64,000 nt of DNA, taken from the NCBI GenBank assembly GCA_046328995.1, contig JAXLVN010000003.1, positions 310,001 to 374,000 of the forward strand, read 5' to 3'. The position numbers and the translations under genes are program-made. The stretch is from JADJXV01 sp046328995. GTDB lineage: Bacteria > Bacteroidota > Ignavibacteria > Kapaibacteriales > UBA961. Positions 54,909 to 64,000 of this stretch are shown here, piece by piece. Below the pieces are notes generated by a model that was given only the letters and a program-made list of their open reading frames with translations, did not search any database and was not told where the DNA came from. Every line of letters starts with the position of its first letter. The stretch's first letter is position 1.

Positions 54909-55931
54909 ATGGAAATAGGAATAGACAGTTTTGCAGCAGTCCCAACCCGCGAGAGCATGACCAATGCGCAGGCACTCGGAGAATTACTCGACAGAATCGA
55001 AGCGGCCGACAGGGCAGGATTAGACATCTTCGGCATTGGCGAACATCACCGGAAGGAGTTTCTCGACTCAGCGCCGACGATGATCCTCGCTGCTGCTGCT
55101 GCGCGCACGAAACGCATACGACTCACAAGCGCGGTGACAGTGCTCAGTGCGGCAGATCCGGTACGCGTATTTCAGAATTTTGCAACGCTTGACTTACTCT
55201 CGGGCGGGAGAGCCGAAATCGTTGCCGGGAGAGGTTCATTTATCGAAGCATTCCCGCTCTTTGGTCTCGACCTTGATGACTACGACGCGCTCTTTACCGA
55301 AAAGCTGAATCTCTTGCTCGCTATTCGTGATAATGAAGTGGTGAATTGGTCCGGGGAGTTCCGTCCTGCATTGCGTCATCAGGCAATTTACCCGCGACCA
55401 TTGCAGGCAAAGCTTCCGATATGGGTGGGAGTGGGAGGAACGCCGGCATCATTTGTGCGGGCTGGTGAATTAGGGCTGCCGCTCATGGTAGCGGTGATCG
55501 GCGGAGAGACGTATAGGTTCAGACCACTCATTGACTTATACCGTGAGGCAGGCAAGAGAGCGGGGCATCGTCCGGAAGATTTGCAGGTCGGACTTCACTC
55601 GCTCGGTTTTGTCGCCGAGACGAGTGAAGAGGCGATTGCCGAGTATTATCCCGGATATGCGGAGATGTTCACGAAGATTGGCAGAGAACGTGGTTTACCG
55701 CCGGTATCGCGCGCACGATTTGACGCGCAGAACGGTCCGACGGGAGCATTGCTGGTCGGTAATCCGGAAGAAGTTGCCGCGAAAATTCTCCGTCACAGCG
55801 AGTCGCTTGGCGGAATTTCACGCTTTACGTTTCAGATGGACGCAGGCGTGCCGCATGAGAAATTGCTCAAGGCGATTGAACTGATTGGCGAGCAGGTGAT
55901 ACCGCTCGTCAAGCGTGGAACCGAGAAGTAA
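54909..55931 (+). CDS. LLM-class flavin-dependent oxidoreductase
   Basis: 340 residues, luciferase-like monooxygenase fold. Features: DIFGIGEHHRKEFLDSAP near residue 40-55, RIRLTSAVTVLSAADPVR, the turn LDLLSGGRAEIVAGRGS, and IWVGVGGTPASFVRAGELG near 180. Family members use FMN to oxidise small molecules. The C-terminal part (SRFTFQMDAGVPHEKLLK onward) has a 98% identical fragment copy at 60950. The gene is alone and ends 56 bases before a convergent T9SS gene. The substrate is unknown. Confidence 0.92.
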   Translation: MEIGIDSFAAVPTRESMTNAQALGELLDRIEAADRAGLDIFGIGEHHRKEFLDSAPTMILAAAAARTKRIRLTSAVTVLSAADPVRVFQNFATLDLLSGGRAEIVAGRGSFIEAFPLFGLDLDDYDALFTEKLNLLLAIRDNEVVNWSGEFRPALRHQAIYPRPLQAKLPIWVGVGGTPASFVRAGELGLPLMVAVIGGETYRFRPLIDLYREAGKRAGHRPEDLQVGLHSLGFVAETSEEAIAEYYPGYAEMFTKIGRERGLPPVSRARFDAQNGPTGALLVGNPEEVAAKILRHSESLGGISRFTFQMDAGVPHEKLLKAIELIGEQVIPLVKRGTEK

Positions 55932-55986
55932 CACATGAATACAGAACGTGGATTCATGAGGTTGTAGCAGTATTCAATCCAAGGAG

Positions 55987-57375
55987 TTACCTCAAAACAG
56001 TGATATTCTGCCGAATATAGTTGCTGCCTGTAAATACACGAGCGAAATACATGCCTGACGGCAGGTGACTGATGTCAATTCCGTTTATTCCCGCACTATC
56101 ATCCTGCGCTGCGACGACATAGCCAAGTGTATTGGTAATGTCGATACTGTTAACCGGTAAGGATGTCCGGAGATAGAGATAGCCATTTGTAGCAGGATTG
56201 GGAAAGAGAAACGGCGCATCGGCCGAGGTGCTGGGGTGTTCGTCGCCGATACTACTCGACGTTTCCGGTGATTCTTTCAGCCGTACATGAGTAAATACCT
56301 GATGATCGCCTTTAAGATATCTGATGTAGAACGTTCGGGAATTAATAAACGAACATTGAGAGAAGCCGACTTTATAACTCGCTACTTCGTCCGGCAGGGG
56401 AGATTTTTCGCGGATCCACTGCCTGCCCCCATCTGTCGTGAAATACATTTTACCCATACCACCGGTGACCACGCCGAAGGATGATGAATACCAGGAAGCA
56501 AAGGTCAGTCCCCAAGCCGGCGGATAGACACCATTCATGAGATAATGCCAGGAATTTCCACCATCAAGTGAACGTAGTATAATATCTTTTGAGCGGCTGT
56601 CATTGGTGGTATCGCTAATGCTTTCAAGGTTGAGTGCAAGCAGTGTATCTCCTTTAACGGTAAATATCTTGCCCGGCTGAAAAGTAAAGTCGGAAACGGT
56701 GTCCATTGTCCATGTTTTGCCGAGATCATTAGTGGTGAGTCGTATGTTTTCGGTCTTGTAGCCGTAGAATACCCGAATTGTATTTTCCCTTTGATACAGA
56801 AGGTTGGTAATTCCCCACATTGGAGGAATCATAGAAATTGGAATAGAAAGAGTATCCCATGAATCTCCTCCATTACTTGAATGGAGAAGAGAGCCATTGG
56901 GCAGCCGGCCGACGACAATACGTTTTGAATCGAGATGATCACAATATTGAAGCGGGGTAGAAAATCCCGTCGAATCGACATGCCAGGTGGTGCCTCTGTC
57001 CTTTGTACGGATGATTCTACCGGTGCCACCGACGATGATACATTCCCGTTCGGAGAGCTTTGCCCAGTCAAATAACATTGAACCATAAATGTTTTCAGAA
57101 GTCGGCGAAGGATTACTATAGGTAATATTCCATGACCTGCCGGCATCGAGTGAACGGTACACGATACCGTTAATCTGATCAAATCCTAAAACGACGAGAG
57201 AATCCCAAGCAATAAACTGCCCGATTTGAACAGTGGGAGAGAGGGGAAATTCAGAGTATGAGTCAATGAATCGACCGGTGCGAACAGGTAAGGTGCTGTC
57301 AGCAATCACAACTTGAGCAGTAGCATAAGAGGACCAGCCCAGCAGGAGAATAGCAGTAAGTAGTAAAGATATCAT
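55987..57375 (-). CDS. T9SS-secreted Ycf48-like propeller protein
   Basis: 462 residues from ATG 57375 (MISLLLTAILLLGWSSYATAQ signal). Ycf48/BNR-style repeats: RSLDAGRSWNITY, RTKDRGTTWHVD, HSSNGGDSWDTL, RLTTNDLGKTWTMD, RSLDGGNSWHYL, FTTDGGRQWIRE. Interspersed strands such as GVVTGGMGKMY fit a propeller. The last 70 residues are a T9SS sorting domain with FLFPNPATNGYLYLRTS and VDISHLPSGMYFARV-like ending. It is related in design to the larger protein at 47236, but is shorter. Function unknown. Confidence 0.88.
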   Translation of the reverse strand: MISLLLTAILLLGWSSYATAQVVIADSTLPVRTGRFIDSYSEFPLSPTVQIGQFIAWDSLVVLGFDQINGIVYRSLDAGRSWNITYSNPSPTSENIYGSMLFDWAKLSERECIIVGGTGRIIRTKDRGTTWHVDSTGFSTPLQYCDHLDSKRIVVGRLPNGSLLHSSNGGDSWDTLSIPISMIPPMWGITNLLYQRENTIRVFYGYKTENIRLTTNDLGKTWTMDTVSDFTFQPGKIFTVKGDTLLALNLESISDTTNDSRSKDIILRSLDGGNSWHYLMNGVYPPAWGLTFASWYSSSFGVVTGGMGKMYFTTDGGRQWIREKSPLPDEVASYKVGFSQCSFINSRTFYIRYLKGDHQVFTHVRLKESPETSSSIGDEHPSTSADAPFLFPNPATNGYLYLRTSLPVNSIDITNTLGYVVAAQDDSAGINGIDISHLPSGMYFARVFTGSNYIRQNITVLR

Positions 57376-57571
57376 AATACAAGTGAATTTATAGTAGATT
57401 GAATTAATTTCAGTTTCTCTGACTTTTATTGCTGAGCGCAAAGTATGTGTCGTAGATAGGCATCGTATGCCTCAGTCATCCCGGACTCATAGGGAAATGC
57501 AATTGCTCCGCCATTCGATAAGCTATCGTTTTTGTAGGTACGATGCTGCATATTATTTCCCGGAGTATTAC

Positions 57572-60310
57572 TTACCGGATAATTGTCACAGCTTGAATAC
57601 TGTTCGTCGATATACCCATCATCCGCACAAAATATACTCCCTGGGGCAGTGTATCAATGCGTAGGGGAGGCAGTTCAACGGATGAATGGAGCTCGCCGTC
57701 AAAAATCTTCATAACCGATTGGCCGAGGACATTGACAAGATCGATGGTCACTTTCTCAGAAGAAGGGAGCGATGGCTGAATCGTCAGGATCGTACCGGCG
57801 GGATTGGGGTGAACGTATAACCGGGCTTGATTTTGGGGAATGTCTGACTCCACGGAGAGTTTTTTTTCGGGTATCCACGCTGCAATTCCAAAGGATGGCT
57901 TACCATCGGCGTAGTCAAAATTACCAGCAAAATAAATAGTGTCGCGCAGGACTACCATACCGGTTACCGTTCGATTGCCACCACGCGGCACCGAGTCTCC
58001 GGGTGGAATAAAGCCGACTCCCTTGCCGAGAGAATGCCAAGTATGCGTTCTTCGATTCCATGCGGCGACACCACTTGACCGTACTGTACCGATGGAGTCA
58101 AAATTTCCGCAAAAATAAAGATACTCGCCATGCGAGACAATATCATAAATTGTTGTATTCGATGCATTGTACGTCAGCGGCATCCAATCTTTGCCGTCAT
58201 AGATTGCCATATTTGCAATTTCTTTACCGCCGATATGGGTAAATTGACCGACAACGATGATAGTGTCACCAAAGGTATAGACTTTGCAGTTTCGTGAAAG
58301 AGTGTCTGCCGGAGCAAAACCGAACGGCTCGACATTGCCTGATGGTGTGAGCCGCACCAGGTTGTGGCACGCTACTGTATCAAAAAGGTCAAACTCGCCA
58401 CTGACAAGTAGAGAGCTGTCCGAGAGCAGTGCCAGTGAATATCCAATTGGTGCATCATAGAGATTCTTGAGGGATTTTTTTCGAAGACCCAGCCCGAATT
58501 TACGCCATGATGTACCATTCCAAGCAGAAATTCCGTTCACGAAAGACTTTCCTGAATTCGTATCATTTCCAGCAATCACATAGTCACCGGTGGCATAGAC
58601 CCAATCACCGACTTTTTTCATGTCACTTATCATTGGATATACCATAAGTTGTTTGGATAAAAGATGTTGAAGTCGTGAAAATCGTACACCGGAGTCGAGG
58701 TCTCTGATAGTGCCGGCAGAATCAATATGGGCAATGGCATTTATCGGACGAGTCGATAGATGGTCGAATCTACCGGCGAGAAAGAGGGAATTTCCGTCTT
58801 GGAAAGCTGAAAAGCTTCGCATGCCGGGATAGTTCATCTGATAGGCTACCAACGCAAGATTTAGCGTCACTCCTGCTGCCGAAAATCCGCCGTTGATAGG
58901 AGTCCAACCGGACTCATTGGAATAGGTTGCCAGATGATTTATTCCTCCCGAACCGCTGAATTTGCATGCTCCAAAAATTGCAAGGGAATTCTTATAGGGA
59001 AAAATACTGTACGATTGTGAAACATCAATAATTCCGCCGGAATGATACGGTGAATGCGGAAGTACCTGCCCGTCTGAAACCCTAAAACGGGCGAAACCAT
59101 TACCGTTGATACTTCCTACCCGTATAAATGTTCCGTATGTATGGAGTTCGTCACGCGAAGGATAAATCATCCGAACACTACTATTGATCTGTGGGTTCGG
59201 CGGTATCCCGTTTCCAATGCTACCCCATCGCTGTGTCCGTATGTCATAGACTGCTATATTATTCATCGCAATTCCACCTACAGTATCAATCCGACCGCAG
59301 ACAAAAAGCGAATCATTCCGTGAGGTGCAATAGGTTGGTAAGAGGAAGCCGCGCACCGAAAAGGCAGTGTCGTTATTCGTAGAAAACCATTCTGAACCGT
59401 TGAAATAGCTGAAGTTTTTGGTAATTACATTCTTACCTGATGCTAACTGTAATCGATTGAATTGACCGGAAACGTAAAGATAGGATGAGTCAGCACCGAC
59501 TATTGACACGATTTTCACCGGTGAGGTGTATTCGACATCAGAAAATAAATTCTGCCAGGATGTGCCGTCCCAAACAATTATCTGCTTCATGGTAGAGTCG
59601 CCGCCGGCAGCCGTGATGTAGCCATGAGCGTAGAGTTTACCTTTGAATGATGTAAGCCCGAGTATCACTCCCCGAACGCTCATTGCCGATGTCGAATCAT
59701 GTTTCCATTGAGTACCATCATATCGCCAAAGTGTTGGGTTTTCGCCGGTTAGCTGTGAGGGATTTCCACCTGCATAGAGGATGCCATTGTAAAAACACAA
59801 TGTCTCCAAGTCAAATTTCCCGAACTGATTAAGTGAAATCCCTTGCACCCCTACATCAAATATTTCCTGAGTACTGATGCGGATACCTTTGATGGAATAG
59901 GTAGCATCGACCTGTCTGCTCGGTGTAGCTATCCCAAGGTACAGTGTGTCTCCATTGCGGGTATGAGTGAATATTTCACCGTCAATTCCGGCAGCGAATC
60001 GCTCGAATGAATCTGCAGTGCGTCGTACTATACTTTTGCCCGGAAGGTTAAACCGGCCGTACAAGAGGTAGTCATTACCATACTGTTCACCAAGAGGAAT
60101 AATCCCTCGAATGGAATTTCGGGCACTGTAATTGAAGCTCGATTCAGCACTTGAGTCAGCAAACATAATAAGCGGTAGTCCGAAGCTCTCAGACCACGAG
60201 CCGGGGAGGTTTTGACCTACAACAGGAGTAGAAGTGGAGGCGAGCAATACCAGAAAAAGCAGGGTAGCGAATCCCGACACGGGACTCAAGGAAGTAAGGT
60301 GTTTATTCAT
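57572..60310 (-). CDS. Large T9SS-secreted kelch/propeller-like repeat protein
   Basis: 912 residues. Signal peptide FATLLFLVLLASTSTPVVG. The body repeats an approximately 45-residue unit with WDGTSWQNLF, FNGSEWFST, YDGKDWMPL and WNGTSWRKF together with LYVSGQFNRL, LFVCGRIDTVGG and YFCGNFDSIG, typical of kelch-like beta-propeller proteins with no known enzymatic site. It ends in a T9SS sorting domain with HPNPAGTILTIQPSLPSS and VYFVRM. It is transcribed towards the BNR protein gene at 55987 with a 197-base gap. Probably a surface or secreted protein. Confidence 0.88.
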   Translation of the reverse strand: MNKHLTSLSPVSGFATLLFLVLLASTSTPVVGQNLPGSWSESFGLPLIMFADSSAESSFNYSARNSIRGIIPLGEQYGNDYLLYGRFNLPGKSIVRRTADSFERFAAGIDGEIFTHTRNGDTLYLGIATPSRQVDATYSIKGIRISTQEIFDVGVQGISLNQFGKFDLETLCFYNGILYAGGNPSQLTGENPTLWRYDGTQWKHDSTSAMSVRGVILGLTSFKGKLYAHGYITAAGGDSTMKQIIVWDGTSWQNLFSDVEYTSPVKIVSIVGADSSYLYVSGQFNRLQLASGKNVITKNFSYFNGSEWFSTNNDTAFSVRGFLLPTYCTSRNDSLFVCGRIDTVGGIAMNNIAVYDIRTQRWGSIGNGIPPNPQINSSVRMIYPSRDELHTYGTFIRVGSINGNGFARFRVSDGQVLPHSPYHSGGIIDVSQSYSIFPYKNSLAIFGACKFSGSGGINHLATYSNESGWTPINGGFSAAGVTLNLALVAYQMNYPGMRSFSAFQDGNSLFLAGRFDHLSTRPINAIAHIDSAGTIRDLDSGVRFSRLQHLLSKQLMVYPMISDMKKVGDWVYATGDYVIAGNDTNSGKSFVNGISAWNGTSWRKFGLGLRKKSLKNLYDAPIGYSLALLSDSSLLVSGEFDLFDTVACHNLVRLTPSGNVEPFGFAPADTLSRNCKVYTFGDTIIVVGQFTHIGGKEIANMAIYDGKDWMPLTYNASNTTIYDIVSHGEYLYFCGNFDSIGTVRSSGVAAWNRRTHTWHSLGKGVGFIPPGDSVPRGGNRTVTGMVVLRDTIYFAGNFDYADGKPSFGIAAWIPEKKLSVESDIPQNQARLYVHPNPAGTILTIQPSLPSSEKVTIDLVNVLGQSVMKIFDGELHSSVELPPLRIDTLPQGVYFVRMMGISTNSIQAVTIIR

Positions 60311-61190
60311 ACGCGTAATCAGTTGTGTTCATAACAAAGTATTACAGAGAACCATAGGAATTTAATGAAAGTTAAAAATCTGATTTCAGACACAGAAAGC
60401 TAATCCTTCCATCAATGCAACCGTCAATTATAAAGATTCTACGCAGGGTATTGGTAGAGAAGAAACGCTTCAATAGCTTGACCATACAATAGGTTGTACT
60501 CGCAAGCAACATATGGGCGATAGCAATAACACACAGGATCCAAATGTGTTGCGCAGCAGAATTCATTGCAAGTTAACCGCGGGAAAGCAGCTGAAATCAT
60601 AACAGAAATAATGGACACTGAGTATAAAACGTGCATGAAAATAGTGCTCATGCTTCTACAATCTCCGACAAAACCGGAAGGTTGCACTGCGATATACTTA
60701 CTGCTGATTCACCCTGACGTTCTAATTTTGTAGGTGATACTACAGGAAATTTGTTCCGAACGATTGTGAAAAATGGTGGCCTGACAATTGTTGTGATTCA
60801 CGATAAGTCTTTATATTTACTTTTCATTAGAACTCTACAAGTATTCATCACGATTCATAGAGAATAGTGCTTCCACATCAAAAGAGTGAGTACTTATACG
60901 CTAGAGCTGACTGCAATTCAAATTTGTAGTAATTATTTTATTTCTAATTATGCGCTTTACGTTTCAGATGGACGCAGGTGTGCCTCATGAGAAATTGCTC
61001 AAGGCGATTGAATTGATTGGCGAGCAGGTGATACCGCTCGTCAAGCGTGGGATGGCAGGGGAATAGTTGAGATACTACTTGGAATAGTTGGGCAAATTAA
61101 CACTTCATAGTTGTAGGAACATGTCGCGACCTGTCCCTACAAAACCTTCCCTACAAACAATCCTTACGAAAGCCGTTATTCCATGAATAA
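60311..61190. other. Gene-free region containing the LLM gene fragment
   Basis: About 880 bases with no intact gene. The only recognisable part is the LLM-type 3' fragment at 60950-61066. The phrase GGCCTGACAATTGTTGTG near 60778 is weakly like the ends of the 22538 element. Confidence 0.4.
60950..61066 (+). pseudogene. 3' fragment of an LLM-class oxidoreductase gene
   Basis: The 38-residue frame MRFTFQMDAGVPHEKLLK to KRGMAGE repeats the end of the intact gene at 54909-55931. Between 60953 and about 61050 the DNA differs at only three positions from 55821-55918, then diverges. The homology starts in mid gene, so it cannot be a functional gene. A good terminator follows at 61191. Confidence 0.85.
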
Positions 61191-61230
61191 ATCGAACAAT
61201 TATACCAATATTAATTGTTCGATTTTTTTC
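61191..61230 (+). terminator. Terminator after the LLM fragment
   Basis: ATCGAACAATTA pairs with the inverted TTAATTGTTCGAT (about 61191-61223) and is followed by seven T. Confidence 0.75.
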
Positions 61231-61307
61231 TTTTTGGCGCAATACTACGATATAGGTAAATTGCAGGTAAAGTAAGCTAGTTCGTTCGCTCACGTTCTCT
61301 ATCGGCT

Positions 61308-62894
61308 ATGAAAAATTTCTTTACGTTTGACCGATTGAAAAATATATCAATCTCCAAAAAGCTGTATTTTATCGTTGGAGCGATGGCGGTACTTATTGTA
61401 GTAGAACTGTTTACATTATGGTTCGCCATACACACCTTATCTTCAGTTCGAGCGCTTGTGGGTGCTGAGGGGTTATGGTCGAAGGCGCAAAAAGACGCTT
61501 CGTATTACCTCCAAAAATATTCCTACACGCATAATGAGGAAGATTATAAGTCTTTTCAGCGCTTTATGGCGGTGCCGGAGGGCGACCACAAGACCCGTCT
61601 CGAACTCATGAAAGTTCACCCTGATATGGACATCGCGCGGCAGGGCTTTTTAGAGGGGAAAATCCACCCGGATGATATCGACGGGATGATTAGTTTACTT
61701 CGCCGATTCAGTGACATTTATTATATACAAACGGCGATTCAAAGGTGGAATGAAGGCGATTCGATTATCGCACAATTGACGTTGATTGGGGAGCAATTAC
61801 ATAATGAGATAAATTCAAAGAACTTCTCAACCGAAAAAATTGCAGAAATAACACAGGAAATCGATCCGATAAATCATCAACTTACGGTGGTGGAGGATAA
61901 TTTTTCGTATATCCTTGGCGAGGGCTCACGCTGGCTGGAGAATTTGATATTAAAGGTTCTGTTTTCTGTGGCATTAACAGTCGAAATCACGGGACTCATT
62001 CTCAGTATTTCCGTCAGTAGAGGTATTACCAAAGGTTTAAACGAGATTAACAGAGCGACGCGGCGGATTTCAGAAGGAGATTTGAGTGAGCGTGCGACGA
62101 TATTTTTACAGGATGAGATCGGTCAGGTCGCGACGGCAGTCAATCAGATGACGGAGGAATTAATCGAGTCCAAGAAAAATGCCGAAGAAATGTACAAGCT
62201 CAAATCGAGTTTTCTCGCTAATATGAGTCATGAATTACGAACGCCACTTGTCGGAATTCTCGGGTTCTCCGAATTATTAACCAACACCGAAGATTTAGAA
62301 AAAGTCAAGGAATTCTCTGGCTTTATCAATTTCAGCGGTAAGCGGTTGATGGAAACTTTGAATCTGATTCTCGATATTTCGAGAATAGAAGCAGGTGAAA
62401 CCAAGCTGAGTTTTGTGGAAATAGATATCGCCCATAAAATCAAAGAAACGATGAATTTATTTAGTGTCAGTGCGGCAAATAAAAACCTGCAATTGACATT
62501 TGAGTCAACAATCGAGAGCTTGGTAATAACCTCAGATGCTAAAGCAATTGACAGTATCTTAAATAACTTAATTAATAATGCAATTAAATTTACATCCGAT
62601 GGTGATGTAAAAGTTAAGCTGAGCGAGATTGATGATGCCGGCTCTAAATCCATTGTAATAGATGTGATTGATACCGGTATTGGAATTGTTGAATCAGATT
62701 TAGATATGATTTTTTATGAATTCAGGCAGGCAAGTGAAGGGCTCAGCAGGAGTTTTGACGGAACAGGGCTCGGACTCTCGGTAACGAAAAAGTACGTTAA
62801 TTTGCTCGGAGGCGAGATTAGCGTGAAGAGTTCGTTAGGCAAAGGTTCTAATTTCAGGGTGCAATTACCCGTTGAACATAGTCAACTCAATTAA
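61308..62894 (+). CDS. Membrane sensor histidine kinase (HAMP, HisKA, HATPase)
   Basis: 528 residues. TM1 about 18-43 (FIVGAMAVLIVVELFTLWF), a helical periplasmic sensor domain to about 210, TM2 about 212-235 (LILKVLFSVALTVEITGLI), HAMP about 235-290, a dimerisation domain with the H-box SFLANMSHELRTP (phospho-accepting His308), then the ATP-binding domain with N-box LNNLINNAIKF, G1 DTGIGI, F-box FYEFRQ and G2 GTGLGLSVTKKYV. It autophosphorylates His308 and passes phosphate to a response regulator. A single-domain response regulator gene follows 22 bases later, probably the partner. The ligand is unknown. Confidence 0.95.
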   Translation: MKNFFTFDRLKNISISKKLYFIVGAMAVLIVVELFTLWFAIHTLSSVRALVGAEGLWSKAQKDASYYLQKYSYTHNEEDYKSFQRFMAVPEGDHKTRLELMKVHPDMDIARQGFLEGKIHPDDIDGMISLLRRFSDIYYIQTAIQRWNEGDSIIAQLTLIGEQLHNEINSKNFSTEKIAEITQEIDPINHQLTVVEDNFSYILGEGSRWLENLILKVLFSVALTVEITGLILSISVSRGITKGLNEINRATRRISEGDLSERATIFLQDEIGQVATAVNQMTEELIESKKNAEEMYKLKSSFLANMSHELRTPLVGILGFSELLTNTEDLEKVKEFSGFINFSGKRLMETLNLILDISRIEAGETKLSFVEIDIAHKIKETMNLFSVSAANKNLQLTFESTIESLVITSDAKAIDSILNNLINNAIKFTSDGDVKVKLSEIDDAGSKSIVIDVIDTGIGIVESDLDMIFYEFRQASEGLSRSFDGTGLGLSVTKKYVNLLGGEISVKSSLGKGSNFRVQLPVEHSQLN

Positions 62895-62916
62895 CTAATT
62901 TTCGAAAGCTATTGCT

Positions 62917-63303
62917 ATGGGTCGTCAACATGAGTTCAACAAAACAGTACTGCTGGTAGAAGATGATTTTATTGCCGTTAAGTTAATCGAGAATCTCTTC
63001 GACGGGCTGTGCACACTTGAGAATGTGAGTAATGCGGTGCAGGCAATCGAGAAGGCACGCTCCAAACAGTATGATGCGATAATCATGGACATCAATCTCG
63101 GTAAAAGTCAAAACGGGATGTATGCCACGAAGGAAATCAGAAAACTAGAAAACTACAAAGACACACCGATTATCGCCTTAACCGCTTATACAATGATGGG
63201 AGATAGAGAAGAATTTATCAAGGGAGGATGTTCGCACTATGTGTCCAAGCCGATTGATATTAAGTTTTTTATGATTATGATTCGACAGATTCTCTCGCAA
63301 TAA
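62917..63303 (+). CDS. Single-domain response regulator (CheY-like)
   Basis: 128 residues that fill one receiver domain: acidic pocket VEDD (residues 15-17), phospho-acceptor Asp58 in AIIMDINLG, switch Thr in IALTAYTMMGD and Lys in YVSKPIDI. No output domain is present, so it likely acts by protein contact or as a phosphate relay. It is 22 bases downstream of the sensor kinase and probably in one operon. Confidence 0.93.
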   Translation: MGRQHEFNKTVLLVEDDFIAVKLIENLFDGLCTLENVSNAVQAIEKARSKQYDAIIMDINLGKSQNGMYATKEIRKLENYKDTPIIALTAYTMMGDREEFIKGGCSHYVSKPIDIKFFMIMIRQILSQ

Positions 63304-63671
63304 GAGTAGTTGACCATTGGGTGTTTTGAGGTGAATACTCATCGAGGAAGAGGTACTTGTATGCTCACATCCAACAGCCATATTTTCCGTCCGGTTGGTT
63401 GTTTCCAACCGACCGTAAACATGTGCCGATTAAACGTCTGCATGATAGTGTGTCAATCAAATCAGTAGTACACGTACTTTTTATCGTATGGATGAGCGAG
63501 GCGTTTCATCTATATATGTTGATGAGCAGTTGAAACCACTACACGGACTGGAAATACAGTCATTTATCAACTATCAATTGAAACCGAAATTTATTCCCCA
63601 ATAGACTACCATGAAAAGACATATCCTCGCTGTGCTTCTAATTCCCAACCATCATACAACCTCAAAAAACT
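63304..63671. repeat. Gene-free region with repeat family 3 copy
   Basis: 63381-63557 begins TATTTTCCGTCCGGTTGG and ends CACTACACGGACTGGAAA, with GATTAAACGTC and an inverted GGCGTTTCATC within. It is a relative of 53012-53208. A short ATG frame at 63611 is not supported as a gene. Confidence 0.7.
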
Positions 63672-64000
63672 ATGAACAATACCTGGACAAACCGATGGAA
63701 TGAGCGCTTCAGCGCCAATGAATACGCCTACGGAGAAGCGCCGAATCAATTTCTCGAAGAGCAATTACAACTACTACCCGCCGGCACGATTCTTTTTCCC
63801 GCCGAAGGGGAGGGACGCAATGCAGTCTATGCGGCCACGCAAGGGTGGACGGTGTGCGCGTTCGATATCAGCACCGAAGGCAGGAAGAAAGCCATGCGAT
63901 TGGCTGAATCTAACAACGTGACGATTGAGTATCAGGTGGGAGAATTAGAATCTCTTGGCTATAGCGCCGGACAATTCGACGCAATTGCGCTAATTTATGC
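63672..64000 (+). CDS. SAM-dependent methyltransferase, 5' part (cut by window edge)
   Basis: 109 codons are visible from ATG 63672. Opening WTNRWNERFSANEYAYGEAPN is typical of TehB-like/class I methyltransferases. The SAM-binding motif I region follows: ILFPAEGEGRNAVYAATQGW, then VCAFDIS (acidic residue for ribose) and VGELESLGYSAGQFDAIALI. The gene continues beyond base 64000. The substrate (tellurite, small molecules or other) is not decided by this part. Confidence 0.85.
   Translation, partial: MNNTWTNRWNERFSANEYAYGEAPNQFLEEQLQLLPAGTILFPAEGEGRNAVYAATQGWTVCAFDISTEGRKKAMRLAESNNVTIEYQVGELESLGYSAGQFDAIALIY

Noticed and set aside
63611..63703. Short frame MKRHILAVLLIPNHH before the methyltransferase
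   Set aside because: 30 codons overlapping the next gene, with no family or clear ribosome site; the hydrophobic run is too short for a signal peptide.

Overview
The window looks like chromosomal DNA of an FCB-group bacterium (Bacteroidota in the broad sense, probably a Chlorobiota/Kapabacteria-like lineage). The main reason is the number of large secreted proteins ending in a type IX secretion (T9SS) C-terminal sorting domain: eight genes, one of them broken. Lipoproteins with short lipobox signals and many dispersed palindromic repeats fit the same group. The lineage is inferred from protein architecture only; no rRNA, tRNA or single-copy marker gene was seen. The T9SS machinery itself is not in the window.

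Layout. 0-6.4 kb: amino-acid permease, a cytochrome-c-like T9SS protein broken by an IS5-type insertion sequence, a cation efflux protein, a peroxiredoxin and a TlpA-like lipoprotein. 6.6-16 kb: three tandem paralogues of about 1,035 residues (propeller-like N-terminus, two PKD domains, T9SS tail) with clear signs of gene conversion. 16.2-20.8 kb: two paralogous envelope proteins, a lipoprotein, a palindrome cluster and a fibronectin-III protein. 20.9-23.7 kb: a gene-poor graveyard with a 21-bp heptad-coding minisatellite and a 583-bp element bounded by inverted repeats. 23.7-24.6 kb: a phage-type N-acetylmuramidase whose stop codon lies in a dispersed repeat.

25.5-34.3 kb is visibly AT-richer than its surroundings and reads as an acquired island. 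It holds a small secreted protein, a secreted phospholipase C/P1-nuclease-like protein, a uracil-DNA-glycosylase-like protein, an OB-fold-like protein overlapping a PIN-domain toxin, and a three-gene run (DpnII/MboI-like PD-(D/E)XK nuclease, glycine-zipper membrane protein, DUF6602 nuclease-like protein). 34.4-44.1 kb continues the accessory theme: a stranded 3' fragment of a restriction enzyme gene, DUF3800, an intact MmeI-like type IIG restriction-modification gene, three lipoproteins, a DUF559 endonuclease and a J-domain protein, with hairpin repeats clustered between them. 44.8-60.3 kb: four large T9SS substrates, a cysteine-rich secreted protein, a DUF4412-like protein, a nucleoid-associated protein, an FG-GAP repeat protein and a flavin-dependent oxidoreductase. 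61.3-64 kb: a sensor kinase and single-domain response regulator pair, then the start of a SAM methyltransferase cut by the window edge.

The best candidate for an undescribed system is the island at 29.9-34.3 kb. It contains a toxin-antitoxin-like pair with an unusually large OB-fold partner, followed by a two-nuclease plus membrane-protein cassette that resembles an anti-phage module. The second theme is repeats: at least four dispersed families supply stop codons, sit at recombination junctions, and in one family show compensatory changes that preserve a hairpin.
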